From an uncultured Prevotellaceae bacterium (GTDB lineage: Bacteria > Bacteroidota > Bacteroidia > Bacteroidales > Bacteroidaceae): a stretch of 64,000 bases of DNA. Positions 42,495-52,255 of this stretch are shown in pieces. The DNA is taken from contig CAMWQU010000004.1 in assembly GCA_947176535.1 (NCBI GenBank), forward strand, positions 1 through 64,000, in the 5' to 3' direction. How positions within the stretch are numbered: position 1 is the first letter of the stretch; every line of letters starts with the position of its first letter. The position numbers and the translations under genes were made by a program. The notes under the pieces were generated by a model. The model was not told where the DNA came from. It made no database searches and saw only the letters and a list, made by a program, of their open reading frames with translations.

Positions 42495-43601
42495 ATGTAT
42501 AAAGTGAGCATGCTGCTGGCAGCCCTCGTGCTGTCGGCGGCATGTTCTGACTCCGAGTCCGGCATGGAGCCGGAAGAGTTCGGCGAACTGGGACGCGGAG
42601 TGATTATCCTGTGTGAGGGAAATTTCAATGCCGGCAACAGCACGCTCTCGTACTACAATCCGGAGACGCGCGAGGTGGAGAACGGCGTGTTCCGTCGGGC
42701 CAACGGCGGCGCGCGGTTGGGCGACACGGGCCAGTCCGTCAGCATTCACGACGGGGTGGCCTATGTGGCCATGGAGAACAGTGGTGTCATCTGGGCACTG
42801 GACACGGCGACGTTCAAGGTAAAAGGCAAACTGGAGGCCGGAGATACCGAGCACATGATAAATCCCCGATACATCCATTTCGTCAGTGACGGGAAGGCTT
42901 ACGTGACAGACCTTTATTCGCCCTACATTACTGTCTTCAATCCGAAGACGATGCAGTACGTGGGGAGCATTCCGACACGTCAGGAGGCGTCCGGCGGTTA
43001 TGCCAGTACGGAAGAGATGCACCGATGGGGCAATCGGGTGTTCGTGAATTGCTGGAGCTACTCGAACAAGATTCTGGTTGTGGATATTACGAAAGACGAG
43101 GTGACAGACGAAATCGTGCTGGACAGTTGGCAGCCCAAGAGTATGGTCATGGACAGGCGCGGCAAATTGTGGGTTGTTACCGATGGCGGATATTCCACGG
43201 GCGAGGATGCCTTTGGCGACAACGTTCCGCATCTCTATCGCATTGATGCCGAGACGCTGGAAGTGGAGCAGGATCAGACGTTGGATGTGGATGAGGCCAA
43301 TGTGCAACTGGTCGTGAATCCGGACAGCACATGGCTCTATCTGATCAATAACGACATTTACCGGATGAGCATCACCGCGCCGCACGTTCCCGTGCGCCCC
43401 TTCATTGAGGCCGAACGGGGAGCGGACGGACGTCGGCATTACCTTTACGGTATCGGGGTGAATCCCCGTAATGGAGAACTCTATGTGGCTGATGCTGTGG
43501 ACTATCGCCAGTCTGGCGTGGTTTATCGCTACACGGCGGAGGGCGTGCTCGTTGATAAGTTCCGTGTCGGCATAACCCCTAACGGATTTGCATTTCAATG
43601 A
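42495..43601 (+). CDS. btuG: BtuG-like surface B12-binding beta-propeller lipoprotein
   Basis: A 368-aa lipoprotein, lipobox LSAAC (near residue 17 from the ATG at 42495; a TTG at 42474 would add seven residues). The body is a YncE-like seven-blade propeller with repeated blades (DTGQSVSIHDGVAYVAMENSG, FVSDGKAYVTDLYSPYITVFNP, VMDRRGKLWVVTDGG, GVNPRNGELYVADAVD). BtuG proteins of Bacteroides sit over BtuB and bind cobalamin very tightly. Position next to btuB behind a B12 riboswitch supports this. Its TGA overlaps the next ATG. Confidence 0.87.
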   Translation: MYKVSMLLAALVLSAACSDSESGMEPEEFGELGRGVIILCEGNFNAGNSTLSYYNPETREVENGVFRRANGGARLGDTGQSVSIHDGVAYVAMENSGVIWALDTATFKVKGKLEAGDTEHMINPRYIHFVSDGKAYVTDLYSPYITVFNPKTMQYVGSIPTRQEASGGYASTEEMHRWGNRVFVNCWSYSNKILVVDITKDEVTDEIVLDSWQPKSMVMDRRGKLWVVTDGGYSTGEDAFGDNVPHLYRIDAETLEVEQDQTLDVDEANVQLVVNPDSTWLYLINNDIYRMSITAPHVPVRPFIEAERGADGRRHYLYGIGVNPRNGELYVADAVDYRQSGVVYRYTAEGVLVDKFRVGITPNGFAFQ

Positions 43602-45019
43602 AAAACTATCTTTTCTTTATTCTCGTCCTTCTGCTGACCGGATTTTCGGCCTGCAGTGACGACGGCCCGGCGGAGGAAACTGTCGGAGCGGGCGAACTGC
43701 CCGTCATTACGTGGCAGATGGCTTCGGGTCGCTTCCATATTCAGGCGGGTGAGAGCCTGCAACTGGTGCCCGATGTCGAGCACCTCGACGAAACGTCGGT
43801 CTATGTGTGGACGATAGGGGACAAAGTGGTGGGGCACGACAATTACTATACGTTCACCACTGACAAGGCTGGCGAATACTACGTGAAAGTCACTGTCACG
43901 AACCGCTACGGGCAGGTGGAGGATGAGGTGAAAATCACGGTTACGGAAGTGCCGGAGGCCGGATTGCCCGATATTCCCGAAATGGGCGACTGGCAGTTTC
44001 CGTGGACGGAAATTAACGTGGCTCTCGGGCGCACCATCAAGGTGAAAGCCTACATGACCGGAAGCACGGAGGAGGTGGCAGAGGTATTTGTGGCCTCGGA
44101 GGAGGGCCGGCACGTGATTACGCTGCGGCATCCCGTGGAAGGAAAGCAGCAGGAACTGGTAGTGAACGTCTGCCCTCCGGCCGGGACATACCGGCGCACT
44201 GCTTCGGGGCAGGCCATGGTAAACCGGATATACGAATACATGCCCGCTCCGGGCCATCAGGTGAACGGTTATCTCATTACGGGCGAGAACTTTTCTGCGG
44301 ACTGCACTCACGAGCAGGCCTGCGACATCGTACTGGAGCAGTTTTCGAACAAGTGGTCGGTGAGTCTAGGCGGACAGGGCGGTTACCTCATTGCCGGATT
44401 CGACCATAGTGTGCGTGCCGGTGGTGCCGACTATGACCTTTGCATCAAGGGCAATCCTTTCAGTTATCAGTCAGAACCGGGTATTATCTGGGTCAGTCAG
44501 GACGACAATGGCGACGGGCTGCCCAACGACCAGTGGTTTGAACTGGCAGGGTCGGAGTATGGTTCGGAGAACGAAACTTTAGAGTATGCCATAACTTATT
44601 ACCGGCCGGAGAAAGCAAAGTCGGCGGTAGGCTGGCGGGATTGTTTGAATGAGACCGGATATATTCCCTATATGAGTTACTGGAATCCGTCGGCCTATTA
44701 TTGGCAACCTTGGATTACGGGTACGGAACACACTTATTTCGGTTCGCGGCTCCGCAACCGGGCCACCTACGAGGACGGTTATTCTGAAATGCCCCCTTAC
44801 GATTGGGGATATGCCGATAACCTGAACGATGTGCAGGACGGGCCGGCCGGGAAGATGGGGTACTACAAGATAGCGAATGCCCGCACGTGGGACGGCCAAC
44901 TGGCGAATTTGGAGTATATCGACTTCGTCAAGGTGCAGACCGCGCAGACGGGTTCCACGCCTAACCTTGGGGAGATAAGTACCGAGGTCTACTATATCAG
45001 CGATTATCATTTAGAGTAG
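43598..45019 (+). CDS. PKD-domain surface lipoprotein of the B12 locus
   Basis: A 473-aa lipoprotein, lipobox GFSAC (Cys about residue 19). Residues about 38-115 form a PKD/Ig-like domain (VYVWTIGDKVVGHDNYYTF). A C-terminal domain (about 220-470) has DDNGDGLPNDQWFELAGSEYG, a calcium-binding-like loop. Homologous proteins are common beside BtuB/BtuG in Bacteroidetes. It could play the role of an auxiliary cobalamin-binding surface protein such as BtuH, but I cannot show that from sequence alone. Confidence 0.8.
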   Translation: MKNYLFFILVLLLTGFSACSDDGPAEETVGAGELPVITWQMASGRFHIQAGESLQLVPDVEHLDETSVYVWTIGDKVVGHDNYYTFTTDKAGEYYVKVTVTNRYGQVEDEVKITVTEVPEAGLPDIPEMGDWQFPWTEINVALGRTIKVKAYMTGSTEEVAEVFVASEEGRHVITLRHPVEGKQQELVVNVCPPAGTYRRTASGQAMVNRIYEYMPAPGHQVNGYLITGENFSADCTHEQACDIVLEQFSNKWSVSLGGQGGYLIAGFDHSVRAGGADYDLCIKGNPFSYQSEPGIIWVSQDDNGDGLPNDQWFELAGSEYGSENETLEYAITYYRPEKAKSAVGWRDCLNETGYIPYMSYWNPSAYYWQPWITGTEHTYFGSRLRNRATYEDGYSEMPPYDWGYADNLNDVQDGPAGKMGYYKIANARTWDGQLANLEYIDFVKVQTAQTGSTPNLGEISTEVYYISDYHLE

Positions 45020-45025
45020 GGTACC

Positions 45026-47110
45026 ATGAGAGGACACGGACGGGATGCCGGACAAGAGAAAGAATGCCTTGGGTATTTAGGCTCTGCGTGCCGTCTTTCT
45101 TGTGTTGTTCTCATGCTTTTGTCGTTCTTTTCGATGCCTCCTCCGGCGTTTGCTCAGGAAACGCAAACGTTGGAGGAGGTGCAAGTATCGGCTTTCCGTC
45201 GCTTGCGCGACACCGGAGTGCAGCAGGTGACGTTGGACACGACCGTTCTGCATCGGAACGTGGCTCTGTCGATGTCCGAGATTCTCACGCAGCATTCCAC
45301 GCTCTTCGTCAAGACGTATGGGCGGGCCACAGAGTCCACGGCAGAGTTTCGTGGTACGTCACCCAGTCACACGCAGGTGTTGTGGAACGGGATGAAGATA
45401 AATTCTCCCATGCTCGGTACGGTGGATTTCAGTAATATACCGGCTTATTTTGTTGATAAAGCCAATCTGCTTTATGGGGCCTCGTCGCTCACACTGACGG
45501 GCGGAGGCCTGGGCGGGGCGGTGGATATGAGCACATTGCCGCAGTTCAACCAAGGTTGTCTGCTTCAGTACATTCAAGGCGTAGGGTCGTTCAAGACGTA
45601 TGACCAGTACCTGCGCTTCACCTATGGCGGCGAACGCTGGAGCAGCAGCACGCGAGCCGTCTATTCCACGTCAGCCAACGACTTCAAGTACACCAACTAT
45701 GATAAAATCGGTCGTCCGCGGGAGCGCAACAAAAGCGGCTACTTCGACGATGTGCATGTCATGCAGGACTTGTATTACAACAGTCCGCAGAAGGGGCGTT
45801 TTGCGCTGATGGCATGGTACTCTTATAGCTTGCGTGGGTTGCCTTTCCTGAGTGTTGATTATAAAAACGACACGGACTTCAGGAACGAACATTTACAGAA
45901 CACGCTCCGCGCGGTATCGAGTTGGGACAAAACGTTTGAGCGGTGGAGCCTTTCGGTGAAAGGAGGATATGCCTACGGAGACATGGACTACGATTATTCT
46001 ACCACCCGTTCGGGCACCCAAACCAATATAACGAAGTCGCAGACACATAGTCAGCAGGGATATGTGCAGGCCAATGCGGACTGGATGCCCCGGGATAACT
46101 GGTTGCTGACAGCTAATGCCTCGGCGTGTTATAATCACGTGAACAGCAAAGACCGTAGCCCTTTTCACATCGGGAACAACTATAATCTGGGGCGCATGGA
46201 GTACACGATGAGCATTTCGGCCAAATGGCGGCCCTACAAAGGGTTGTCGTTTTCCACCATCCTGCGTGAAGAGTGTTATAAGCGCAACTTTGTGCCTGTC
46301 ATTCCGGCTCTTTTTGCCGAGTATGCGCTTGCTTCCCGTCCTTTGAAGAAATCGGGAACGTTCCGGAGCCTCTTCAAAGCCTCCGTGGCACGGAATTATC
46401 GCTATCCCTCGATGGATGACCTTTACTACAAGCCCGGCGGAAACCCAGCCTTGCGGCCCGAAAAAGGGGTGACTTATGACGGGGGTATCGAGTGTAGGGT
46501 GCAGCAGAAAGCGTATTCGGTAAAGGCGAACCTCTCGGCTTTCGATTCCTATATCACGGATTGGATTCTGTGGACACCGAACGCAAAGGGCTATTGGCAG
46601 CCGTCCAACCTGAAGAAAGTGCATAGTTACGGAATGGAACTGACGCTGACTTCCGAGGTGAGGATAAAGCGCGACTGGCGGTTCTCTGTGATGGGAAACT
46701 ATGCTTACACTCCCTCGGTTAATAAGAGCGACCGGCAGACGGTGAATGATGCGTCATACGGCAAGCAACTGGTGTATGTGCCGCGCCATACGGCTAACTT
46801 TCTGGGGACTCTCTCATGGAAAACTTGGACGTTGCAGTATCAGTGGGTGTTTTACAGTGAGCGGTTTACGACCACTAGCAACGAGGTTTCCTACATTACG
46901 GGCCGCCTGAAACCCTATTACATGAATAACGTATCGCTGGAAAAGACTTTCCAATGGCGGAAAGTCCATGCTTCACTGAAAGGCGTGGTGAACAATATAC
47001 TTGGTTTGGAGTATGTGACCGTCCTGTCGCGACCGATGGCGGGCCGCAATGTCGAATTCTTTTTAGAAATAAGACCACAATGGAAGAAATCCGTTTCCCC
47101 TCTCCCTTAA
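45026..47110 (+). CDS. btuB: BtuB-type TonB-dependent outer-membrane receptor
   Basis: A 694-aa receptor with signal peptide ending near PAFAQ. The TonB box region is LEEVQVSAFR, the plug domain includes TTVLHRNVALSMSEILTQHS and GAVDMSTLPQ, and the barrel of about 22 strands fills the rest. Placement behind the riboswitch, after the BtuG-like gene and before BtuF, identifies cobalamin as substrate. The barrel end overlaps the start of the BtuF gene by 31 nt. The usual N-terminal carboxypeptidase-like domain of SusC receptors is absent. Confidence 0.92.
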   Translation: MRGHGRDAGQEKECLGYLGSACRLSCVVLMLLSFFSMPPPAFAQETQTLEEVQVSAFRRLRDTGVQQVTLDTTVLHRNVALSMSEILTQHSTLFVKTYGRATESTAEFRGTSPSHTQVLWNGMKINSPMLGTVDFSNIPAYFVDKANLLYGASSLTLTGGGLGGAVDMSTLPQFNQGCLLQYIQGVGSFKTYDQYLRFTYGGERWSSSTRAVYSTSANDFKYTNYDKIGRPRERNKSGYFDDVHVMQDLYYNSPQKGRFALMAWYSYSLRGLPFLSVDYKNDTDFRNEHLQNTLRAVSSWDKTFERWSLSVKGGYAYGDMDYDYSTTRSGTQTNITKSQTHSQQGYVQANADWMPRDNWLLTANASACYNHVNSKDRSPFHIGNNYNLGRMEYTMSISAKWRPYKGLSFSTILREECYKRNFVPVIPALFAEYALASRPLKKSGTFRSLFKASVARNYRYPSMDDLYYKPGGNPALRPEKGVTYDGGIECRVQQKAYSVKANLSAFDSYITDWILWTPNAKGYWQPSNLKKVHSYGMELTLTSEVRIKRDWRFSVMGNYAYTPSVNKSDRQTVNDASYGKQLVYVPRHTANFLGTLSWKTWTLQYQWVFYSERFTTTSNEVSYITGRLKPYYMNNVSLEKTFQWRKVHASLKGVVNNILGLEYVTVLSRPMAGRNVEFFLEIRPQWKKSVSPLP

Positions 47111-48231
47111 AAGGGATAGTTTTCCTATTCCTCCTGCTTTCATTCTCCTGTTGCGGGGATAAGACGAGCCGGAGTGCATCCGTTCATGGCGATACCATCC
47201 CCATGAAATATGCCCGTAACCTGACCTTGATTCGGCACGACGGCTATACGGAAGTGCTTATCCGCAATCCCTGGGACACGACAGCGGTGCTGCATCGCTA
47301 TGCGTTGGTGGAGGAGGGTGCGGATGCTCCTCGGTCATTGCAGGAGGGGAAAGAAACCTTAGTTCGTGTGCCTCTGCATCGTGCCGGCATTTTCACGGCC
47401 GTTCACTGCGGATTAGTGAAAGAACTGGGGTGCGAATCGTCTATCCGGGGTATCTGCGAAATTGAGTATATCTATATCTCTTCGATACGTAAGGCCGTCA
47501 AAGAAGGGCGTGTGGCGAACTTCGGCACGGCTGTAGACCCCGATATTGAGAAAATCATGGATGCGCAGCCCGACGGACTGCTGATCTCGCCGTTCGAGAA
47601 TTCTGCCGGTTACGGGCGTGTGGAGCGTTTGGGGATTCCCGTTATCGAGTGTGCCGACTATATGGAGATTAGTCCTTTGGCGCGTGCTGAGTGGATGAAA
47701 CTGTACGGTCTGCTTTTTGGCTGTTACGAGCGTGCCGACAGCCTGTTTCGTTCTGTGGAGGAACGCTATCTGAACCTCAGAGACCGGGCGGCCCGGGTGG
47801 GCCATCGTCCCACCCTCGTGGCCGAAAAACCTTATTCCGGTGTGTGGTATGTGCCGGGCGGAAACAGTGCGATGGGAGTGCTCTACCGTGATGCCGGTGC
47901 CCGCTACCTCTTCGGCGACCGTAAGAAGAACGGTTCGCTGCCCCTGAGTGTGGAAACAGTTTTCGAGAAAGGCCAACAGGCCGATATATGGCTCATCAAG
48001 TACAACCAGTCAGTTCCTCTCACGCTTAACCAACTCATTTCCGACTATCCTCCTTTTGCCTATTTCCGTTCAGTTCGTGCCGGGCGTGTCTATGGTTGTA
48101 ATCTGGAGAAAACGCGCTTTTACGAAGAGACTCCCTTCCATCCCGACCTGCTTTTAGGCAGTCTGGTGCAAATAATTCATCCGGAATTAGGAATTGAACC
48201 TGAAAAAGCGTACTTTTACCCGTTGGAATGA
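47080..48231 (+). CDS. btuF: BtuF-like substrate-binding lipoprotein
   Basis: A 383-aa periplasmic binding protein, probable lipobox in SFSCCG. The start at 47080 (MEEIRF...) is chosen because it places the signal at the N-terminus; the frame is open further upstream inside btuB. The helical-backbone binding fold shows as RNLTLIRHDGYTEVLIRNPW, AVDPDIEKIMDAQPDGLLISPFE, IECADYMEISPLARAEW and ALGVLYRDAGARYLF-like text. It hands cobalamin to BtuC. Overlaps btuC by 4 nt. Confidence 0.9.
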   Translation: MEEIRFPSPLKGIVFLFLLLSFSCCGDKTSRSASVHGDTIPMKYARNLTLIRHDGYTEVLIRNPWDTTAVLHRYALVEEGADAPRSLQEGKETLVRVPLHRAGIFTAVHCGLVKELGCESSIRGICEIEYIYISSIRKAVKEGRVANFGTAVDPDIEKIMDAQPDGLLISPFENSAGYGRVERLGIPVIECADYMEISPLARAEWMKLYGLLFGCYERADSLFRSVEERYLNLRDRAARVGHRPTLVAEKPYSGVWYVPGGNSAMGVLYRDAGARYLFGDRKKNGSLPLSVETVFEKGQQADIWLIKYNQSVPLTLNQLISDYPPFAYFRSVRAGRVYGCNLEKTRFYEETPFHPDLLLGSLVQIIHPELGIEPEKAYFYPLE

Positions 48232-49241
48232 AGTCCGGATTGTCCATAATTGGTTTGTTGCTGGCTACGCTGCTGCTTTTTGCCGCATCGCTCTATTCGG
48301 GCAGTGTGAGCATTCCCGTTGCCGCGATTACCGACATCCTGTTAGGTCGTGGCTGTCTGGCGCATCCCTCGTGGCAGTACATCATTCTGGAAAATCGCCT
48401 GCCTCAGGCCGTGACGGCTTTGCTCTCGGGCGCGTCGCTGGCCGCTTCCGGTCTGCTGTTGCAGACGGCCTTTCGCAATCCGTTGGCCGGGCCCTCGGTT
48501 TTGGGCGTCGATAGTGGTGCCCATCTAGGTGTAGCCCTCGTCGTTTTGTTAGCCGGCGGCAGCCTGACAACGGGAACGCTCACACTTGGCGGTTTCGCGC
48601 TCATCATCGTAGCCGCCCTGTTGGGCTCTTTTGCCGTGATGGCTGTTCTGCTGTTTCTTTCCCGTCTGTTGCAGAACAATGTCATGCTTCTTATCGCAGG
48701 TATGATGGTGGGCTACATAGCCTCCAGTGCCATATCCCTGCTCAACTTCCGTGCCACGGCTGAGGGCGTCCATGCCATGACACTCTGGGGCATGGGCTCG
48801 TTCTCTTCGGTTTCGCTCGACCGCTTGCCTTACATGGTCGCCGTCACGCTCTTCGGGCTATTACTTTCCCTTTTGCTTGTTAAACCTTTGAATGCACTAC
48901 TGCTGGGTGACAATTACGCCCGCAACCTTGGCATCAGCATCACCCGCACCCGTACATTGCTACTTTTCACTACGGGACTTCTAACCGCCTCTTCCACAGC
49001 TTTCTGCGGCCCCATAGCCTTTGTCGGTCTGGCCGTTCCGCACATTGCCCGCTTGCTGTCGGGTACCGCCAATCATCGCTCACTCTTGCCGGCAACGCTG
49101 CTTGTGGGTTCATCGCTGACACTTTTCTGTAACGTCGTGAGCACATTGCCGGGCGAATCGGGCATCATTCCCATCAACGTAATCACGCCCATCATAGGTG
49201 CTCCGGTGGTTTTGTGGGTCATTTTGCGGTTGGAGAAGTAG
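48228..49241 (+). CDS. btuC: BtuC-type FecCD permease
   Basis: A 337-aa inner-membrane permease with about ten helices. FecCD-family text includes ILENRLPQAVTALLSGASLAASGLLLQTAFRNPLAGPSVLG, LLLGDNYARNLGIS (the ATPase-contact loop) and FCGPIAFVGLAVPHIARLL. It completes BtuB-BtuF-BtuC, but the BtuD ATPase gene does not follow. The next gene is a glucanotransferase with its own promoter, so the ATPase must be supplied in trans. Confidence 0.93.
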   Translation: MKSGLSIIGLLLATLLLFAASLYSGSVSIPVAAITDILLGRGCLAHPSWQYIILENRLPQAVTALLSGASLAASGLLLQTAFRNPLAGPSVLGVDSGAHLGVALVVLLAGGSLTTGTLTLGGFALIIVAALLGSFAVMAVLLFLSRLLQNNVMLLIAGMMVGYIASSAISLLNFRATAEGVHAMTLWGMGSFSSVSLDRLPYMVAVTLFGLLLSLLLVKPLNALLLGDNYARNLGISITRTRTLLLFTTGLLTASSTAFCGPIAFVGLAVPHIARLLSGTANHRSLLPATLLVGSSLTLFCNVVSTLPGESGIIPINVITPIIGAPVVLWVILRLEK

Positions 49242-49313
49242 TTTTCCGGGCTTTGTCGGCCGGATTTTACGGGTTTTATGAGCGAAAGGGGTGTTGTTCT
49301 CGGATTTTTTGTG

Positions 49314-49321
49314 TAAGTTTG
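49314..49321 (+). promoter_or_regulatory. -7 box for the glucanotransferase gene
   Basis: TAAGTTTG, 32 nt upstream of the start codon. A TTG lies 17 nt further upstream, closer than usual. Confidence 0.5.
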
Positions 49322-49353
49322 TAACGCAAAAATCAACTATTGAGAACAATACC

Positions 49354-52038
49354 ATGAATATAGGATTTCAGATTGTCTATCGCACGGTGTGGGGCGAGAA
49401 TGTGTCCGTCCTGCTGACGTGGGTTACGAAGTCGGGAAAGACGACAGAGGCGGAACTTGAACTTTCCACCCATGATGGCGAAACGTGGCGCGGCGAGATT
49501 CGTGTACCGACGGCCGCTACGTCATTGTCTTACCGCTATGTCATTCAGCAAGACGGCGAGGTAACGCGCAGCGAATGGGCGCAGTTGCCCCGTCTGGTGA
49601 CTTTTCCAAAAGGGGTGCAGCGCATTCGGATGGACGACTGCTGGCGTGATCGGCCGGCAGAGTCCTACCTCTATTCCAGTGCCTTCACCGAGGCTTTCTT
49701 CCATCACAAGGCGAAGTCCTGGCCTTTCCGCCCGGAAGTCAGCAAGCAACTCACGGTGTACGTCTTTGCTCCCGAGGTTCCCGAAGGACAGATGTTGGCC
49801 GTTCTGGGCAGTGCTCCTGCCTTGGGCGAGTGGCAGAAAGGGCGCGAGGTGCGGCTTACCCCGGTGGCACCGGCCTGTTGGGCCTTCACGCTCGACCTCG
49901 ACCAACTTTCCGGAGTTCCGGAATACAAATACCTTGTTATAGATAACGCCACGGGACAATACATTTGGGAACTGCACGACAACCGTCGTCTCTCCCTCCC
50001 TCACATCGAGAAGCGGATGGCGGTAGTGCAGGAGGACGAAACCATACGGCTCCCCTTTGCCCCCCGGCGTTGTGCGGGATGTGTCATTCCGGTCTTCAGT
50101 CTGCGCAGTGAGCACAGTTTCGGCGTGGGCGACTTCGGCGACCTGCGGCGCATGATTGACTGGGTGGCCTTGACCGGACAGCACGCTTTGCAACTTCTGC
50201 CGGTGAATGACACGACGCTGACCGGACAGTGGACAGACTCTTATCCTTATAACAGTATCAGCATCTATGCGCTCCATCCGCTCTATGCCGACCTCAAGGC
50301 TTTGCCTCCTTTGGCCAATGCCGCTCTGCGTGCCTCCTACGACGAAATGCAGCAACGGCTGAATGCCCTGACCTTCCTCGATTATGAGCAGGTGATGGCC
50401 GGAAAGCGCAGTTATCTGCAACGGATTTTTCAACAGGAGTGGGAAGCCACGAAGGTTTCCAAGGCCTATAAGCAGTTCTTTGCCGACAACAGTGAATGGC
50501 TGCTGCCCTATGCCGCATTCTGCTGGCTCCGTGACAAATACCGCACGCCCGACTTCCGCCGTTGGGGTGAAATGGCCGTCTACAAGCCGGAGACCATCCG
50601 CGAACTAAACCGCCGCTATCCGGAATCCGTTGCCGAGATGAATTTCTACTGCTACGTGCAGTATATTCTCCATCAGCAGTTGCGTCAGGTACGTGATTAT
50701 GCCCGTGAGAAGAGTGTCGTACTGAAAGGCGACATTCCAATCGGCATCAGTCCCACGAGTGTGGAAGCGTGGACGGAGCCTCAATACTTCCATCTCGACG
50801 GACAGGCCGGCGCTCCCCCTGACTATTTCAGTCAGAACGGGCAGAACTGGGGATTCCCCACCTACAACTGGGATGCCATACTGGCCGACGGCTGCCGCTG
50901 GTGGCGTCGCCGCTTCGAGAAGATGGCCGAATACTTCGATGCCTATCGCATAGACCACGTCCTGGGCTTCTTCCGCATCTGGGAGATTCCGCAGGAGAGT
51001 GTCCACGGATTGCTAGGACATTTTGCACCCTCGCTCCCCATGAGTGTCGGTGAAATCGAGAGCTTCGGGCTTCCGTGGCGCGAGCAGACCTATACCGTTC
51101 CGTACATTACCGACCGCATCATCCACCGCCTTTTCGGCGATCGCACTTCCGACGTGCGCCGCGTCTATCTCGACCCGCTGGGTAACGGCCACTACGCCAT
51201 GAAGCCGGAATACGACACGCAGCGCAAGGTGGAGGCCGCTTTCTGCGGAAAGACCGATGCCGAATCCCAGTCTCTGCGCGACGGGATCTATCGCCTTATC
51301 AGCAACGTGCTCTTCCTGCGCGACCGGAAGCAGCCCGACTGTTTCCATCCCCGCATTGTGGCCATGTACGATTTCCTTTATGACGACCTTTCCGACAGCG
51401 AGCGGGATGCTTTCAACCGTATTCACGAGCATTATTTCCACCATCGCCACAATCAGTTTTGGTATCAGGAGGCCATGAAGAAGTTGCCCGCTCTGGTCGG
51501 TGCCACCCGCATGCTTGTCTGTGCCGAAGACCTCGGCATGATACCCGAATGTGTGCCTTGGGTGATGAACGAAATCGGCATCCTCACCCTGGAGATTCAG
51601 ACCATGCCCAAGTGCCCGTGGATGCAGTTTGCCAACCTTTGGGAGAACCCCTATCGGAGCGTTTCCACCATCAGCACGCACGATATGTCCACGTTGCGCC
51701 AGTGGTGGGACGAACAGCGCGAAGCCGCCCAGAACTACTACAATCAGGTGCTTCACCACGAAGGCCCTGCCCCGCATCCCCTGCCTGCCCCCATAGCGGA
51801 GGAGGTGGTGAGCCGGCATCTCGAAAGTCCCTCCATGCTCTGCCTGCTCAGTCTGCAGGACTGGCTCTCCATCGACGCCGACGTGCGCACTCCGCACCTT
51901 GAGAACGAGCGCATAAACGTTCCCGCCAATCCCCGCCACTATTGGCGCTGGCGCATGCACCTCACACTGGAGCAACTGATGAACTGTACGGCACTAAACC
52001 AAAAGGTTCATGACTTGGTGAAGGCCTACGGGCGTTAA
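49354..52038 (+). CDS. malQ: 4-alpha-glucanotransferase, DPE2 type, with two CBM20 domains
   Basis: An 894-aa cytoplasmic enzyme that disproportionates maltodextrins. Two starch-binding CBM20 domains stand first (about 1-105, and about 130-225 with TVYVFAPEVPEGQMLAVLGSAPALGEW). The GH77 barrel follows (about 245-885): the nucleophile Asp in AYRIDHVLGFFRIWEIP, the acid/base Glu in LVCAEDLGMIPECVP and the transition-state Asp in TISTHDMSTLRQWW. Tandem CBM20 plus GH77 is the architecture of plant DPE2 and of Bacteroidetes MalQ. ATG 49354 is chosen because it matches the family start; an upstream ATG at 49291 overlaps the promoter. Confidence 0.94.
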   Translation: MNIGFQIVYRTVWGENVSVLLTWVTKSGKTTEAELELSTHDGETWRGEIRVPTAATSLSYRYVIQQDGEVTRSEWAQLPRLVTFPKGVQRIRMDDCWRDRPAESYLYSSAFTEAFFHHKAKSWPFRPEVSKQLTVYVFAPEVPEGQMLAVLGSAPALGEWQKGREVRLTPVAPACWAFTLDLDQLSGVPEYKYLVIDNATGQYIWELHDNRRLSLPHIEKRMAVVQEDETIRLPFAPRRCAGCVIPVFSLRSEHSFGVGDFGDLRRMIDWVALTGQHALQLLPVNDTTLTGQWTDSYPYNSISIYALHPLYADLKALPPLANAALRASYDEMQQRLNALTFLDYEQVMAGKRSYLQRIFQQEWEATKVSKAYKQFFADNSEWLLPYAAFCWLRDKYRTPDFRRWGEMAVYKPETIRELNRRYPESVAEMNFYCYVQYILHQQLRQVRDYAREKSVVLKGDIPIGISPTSVEAWTEPQYFHLDGQAGAPPDYFSQNGQNWGFPTYNWDAILADGCRWWRRRFEKMAEYFDAYRIDHVLGFFRIWEIPQESVHGLLGHFAPSLPMSVGEIESFGLPWREQTYTVPYITDRIIHRLFGDRTSDVRRVYLDPLGNGHYAMKPEYDTQRKVEAAFCGKTDAESQSLRDGIYRLISNVLFLRDRKQPDCFHPRIVAMYDFLYDDLSDSERDAFNRIHEHYFHHRHNQFWYQEAMKKLPALVGATRMLVCAEDLGMIPECVPWVMNEIGILTLEIQTMPKCPWMQFANLWENPYRSVSTISTHDMSTLRQWWDEQREAAQNYYNQVLHHEGPAPHPLPAPIAEEVVSRHLESPSMLCLLSLQDWLSIDADVRTPHLENERINVPANPRHYWRWRMHLTLEQLMNCTALNQKVHDLVKAYGR

Positions 52039-52068
52039 TAGAACGGCCGATTGCGTAGCCTTCTCCCG

Positions 52069-52114
52069 ATGTCCGCAACTTGTTCCGGAAAGAACAAGTT
52101 GCGGACATTTTTTG
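52069..52114 (+). terminator. Strong terminator after malQ
   Basis: ATGTCCGCAACTTGTTC pairs perfectly (17 bp) with GAACAAGTTGCGGACAT around a 6-nt loop, followed by T6. Confidence 0.93.
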
Positions 52115-52153
52115 TTTTCTGACGCATATAAAGACGAACACGCGCACACACCC

Positions 52154-52241
52154 GTAGGAGGACGGGGCTTTGTCCATAGCAGGATTGGCCTCCGTCCATA
52201 GCGGGACGAGCCTCTGTCCATAGCGGGACGGGTACGGGTCT
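52154..52241 (+). repeat. 22-nt tandem hairpin repeat array, locus C (4 units)
   Basis: Units start at 52154, 52176, 52198 and 52220. As elsewhere the second unit has GGATTG, the third is ATAGCGGGACGAGCCTC-like and the last ends in ACGGGTC. A fifth partial unit (ATAGTAGGGG) follows. The array lies 115 nt after malQ and marks the left edge of an AT-rich cassette. Confidence 0.87.
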
Positions 52242-52255
52242 ATAGTAGGGGCGTG

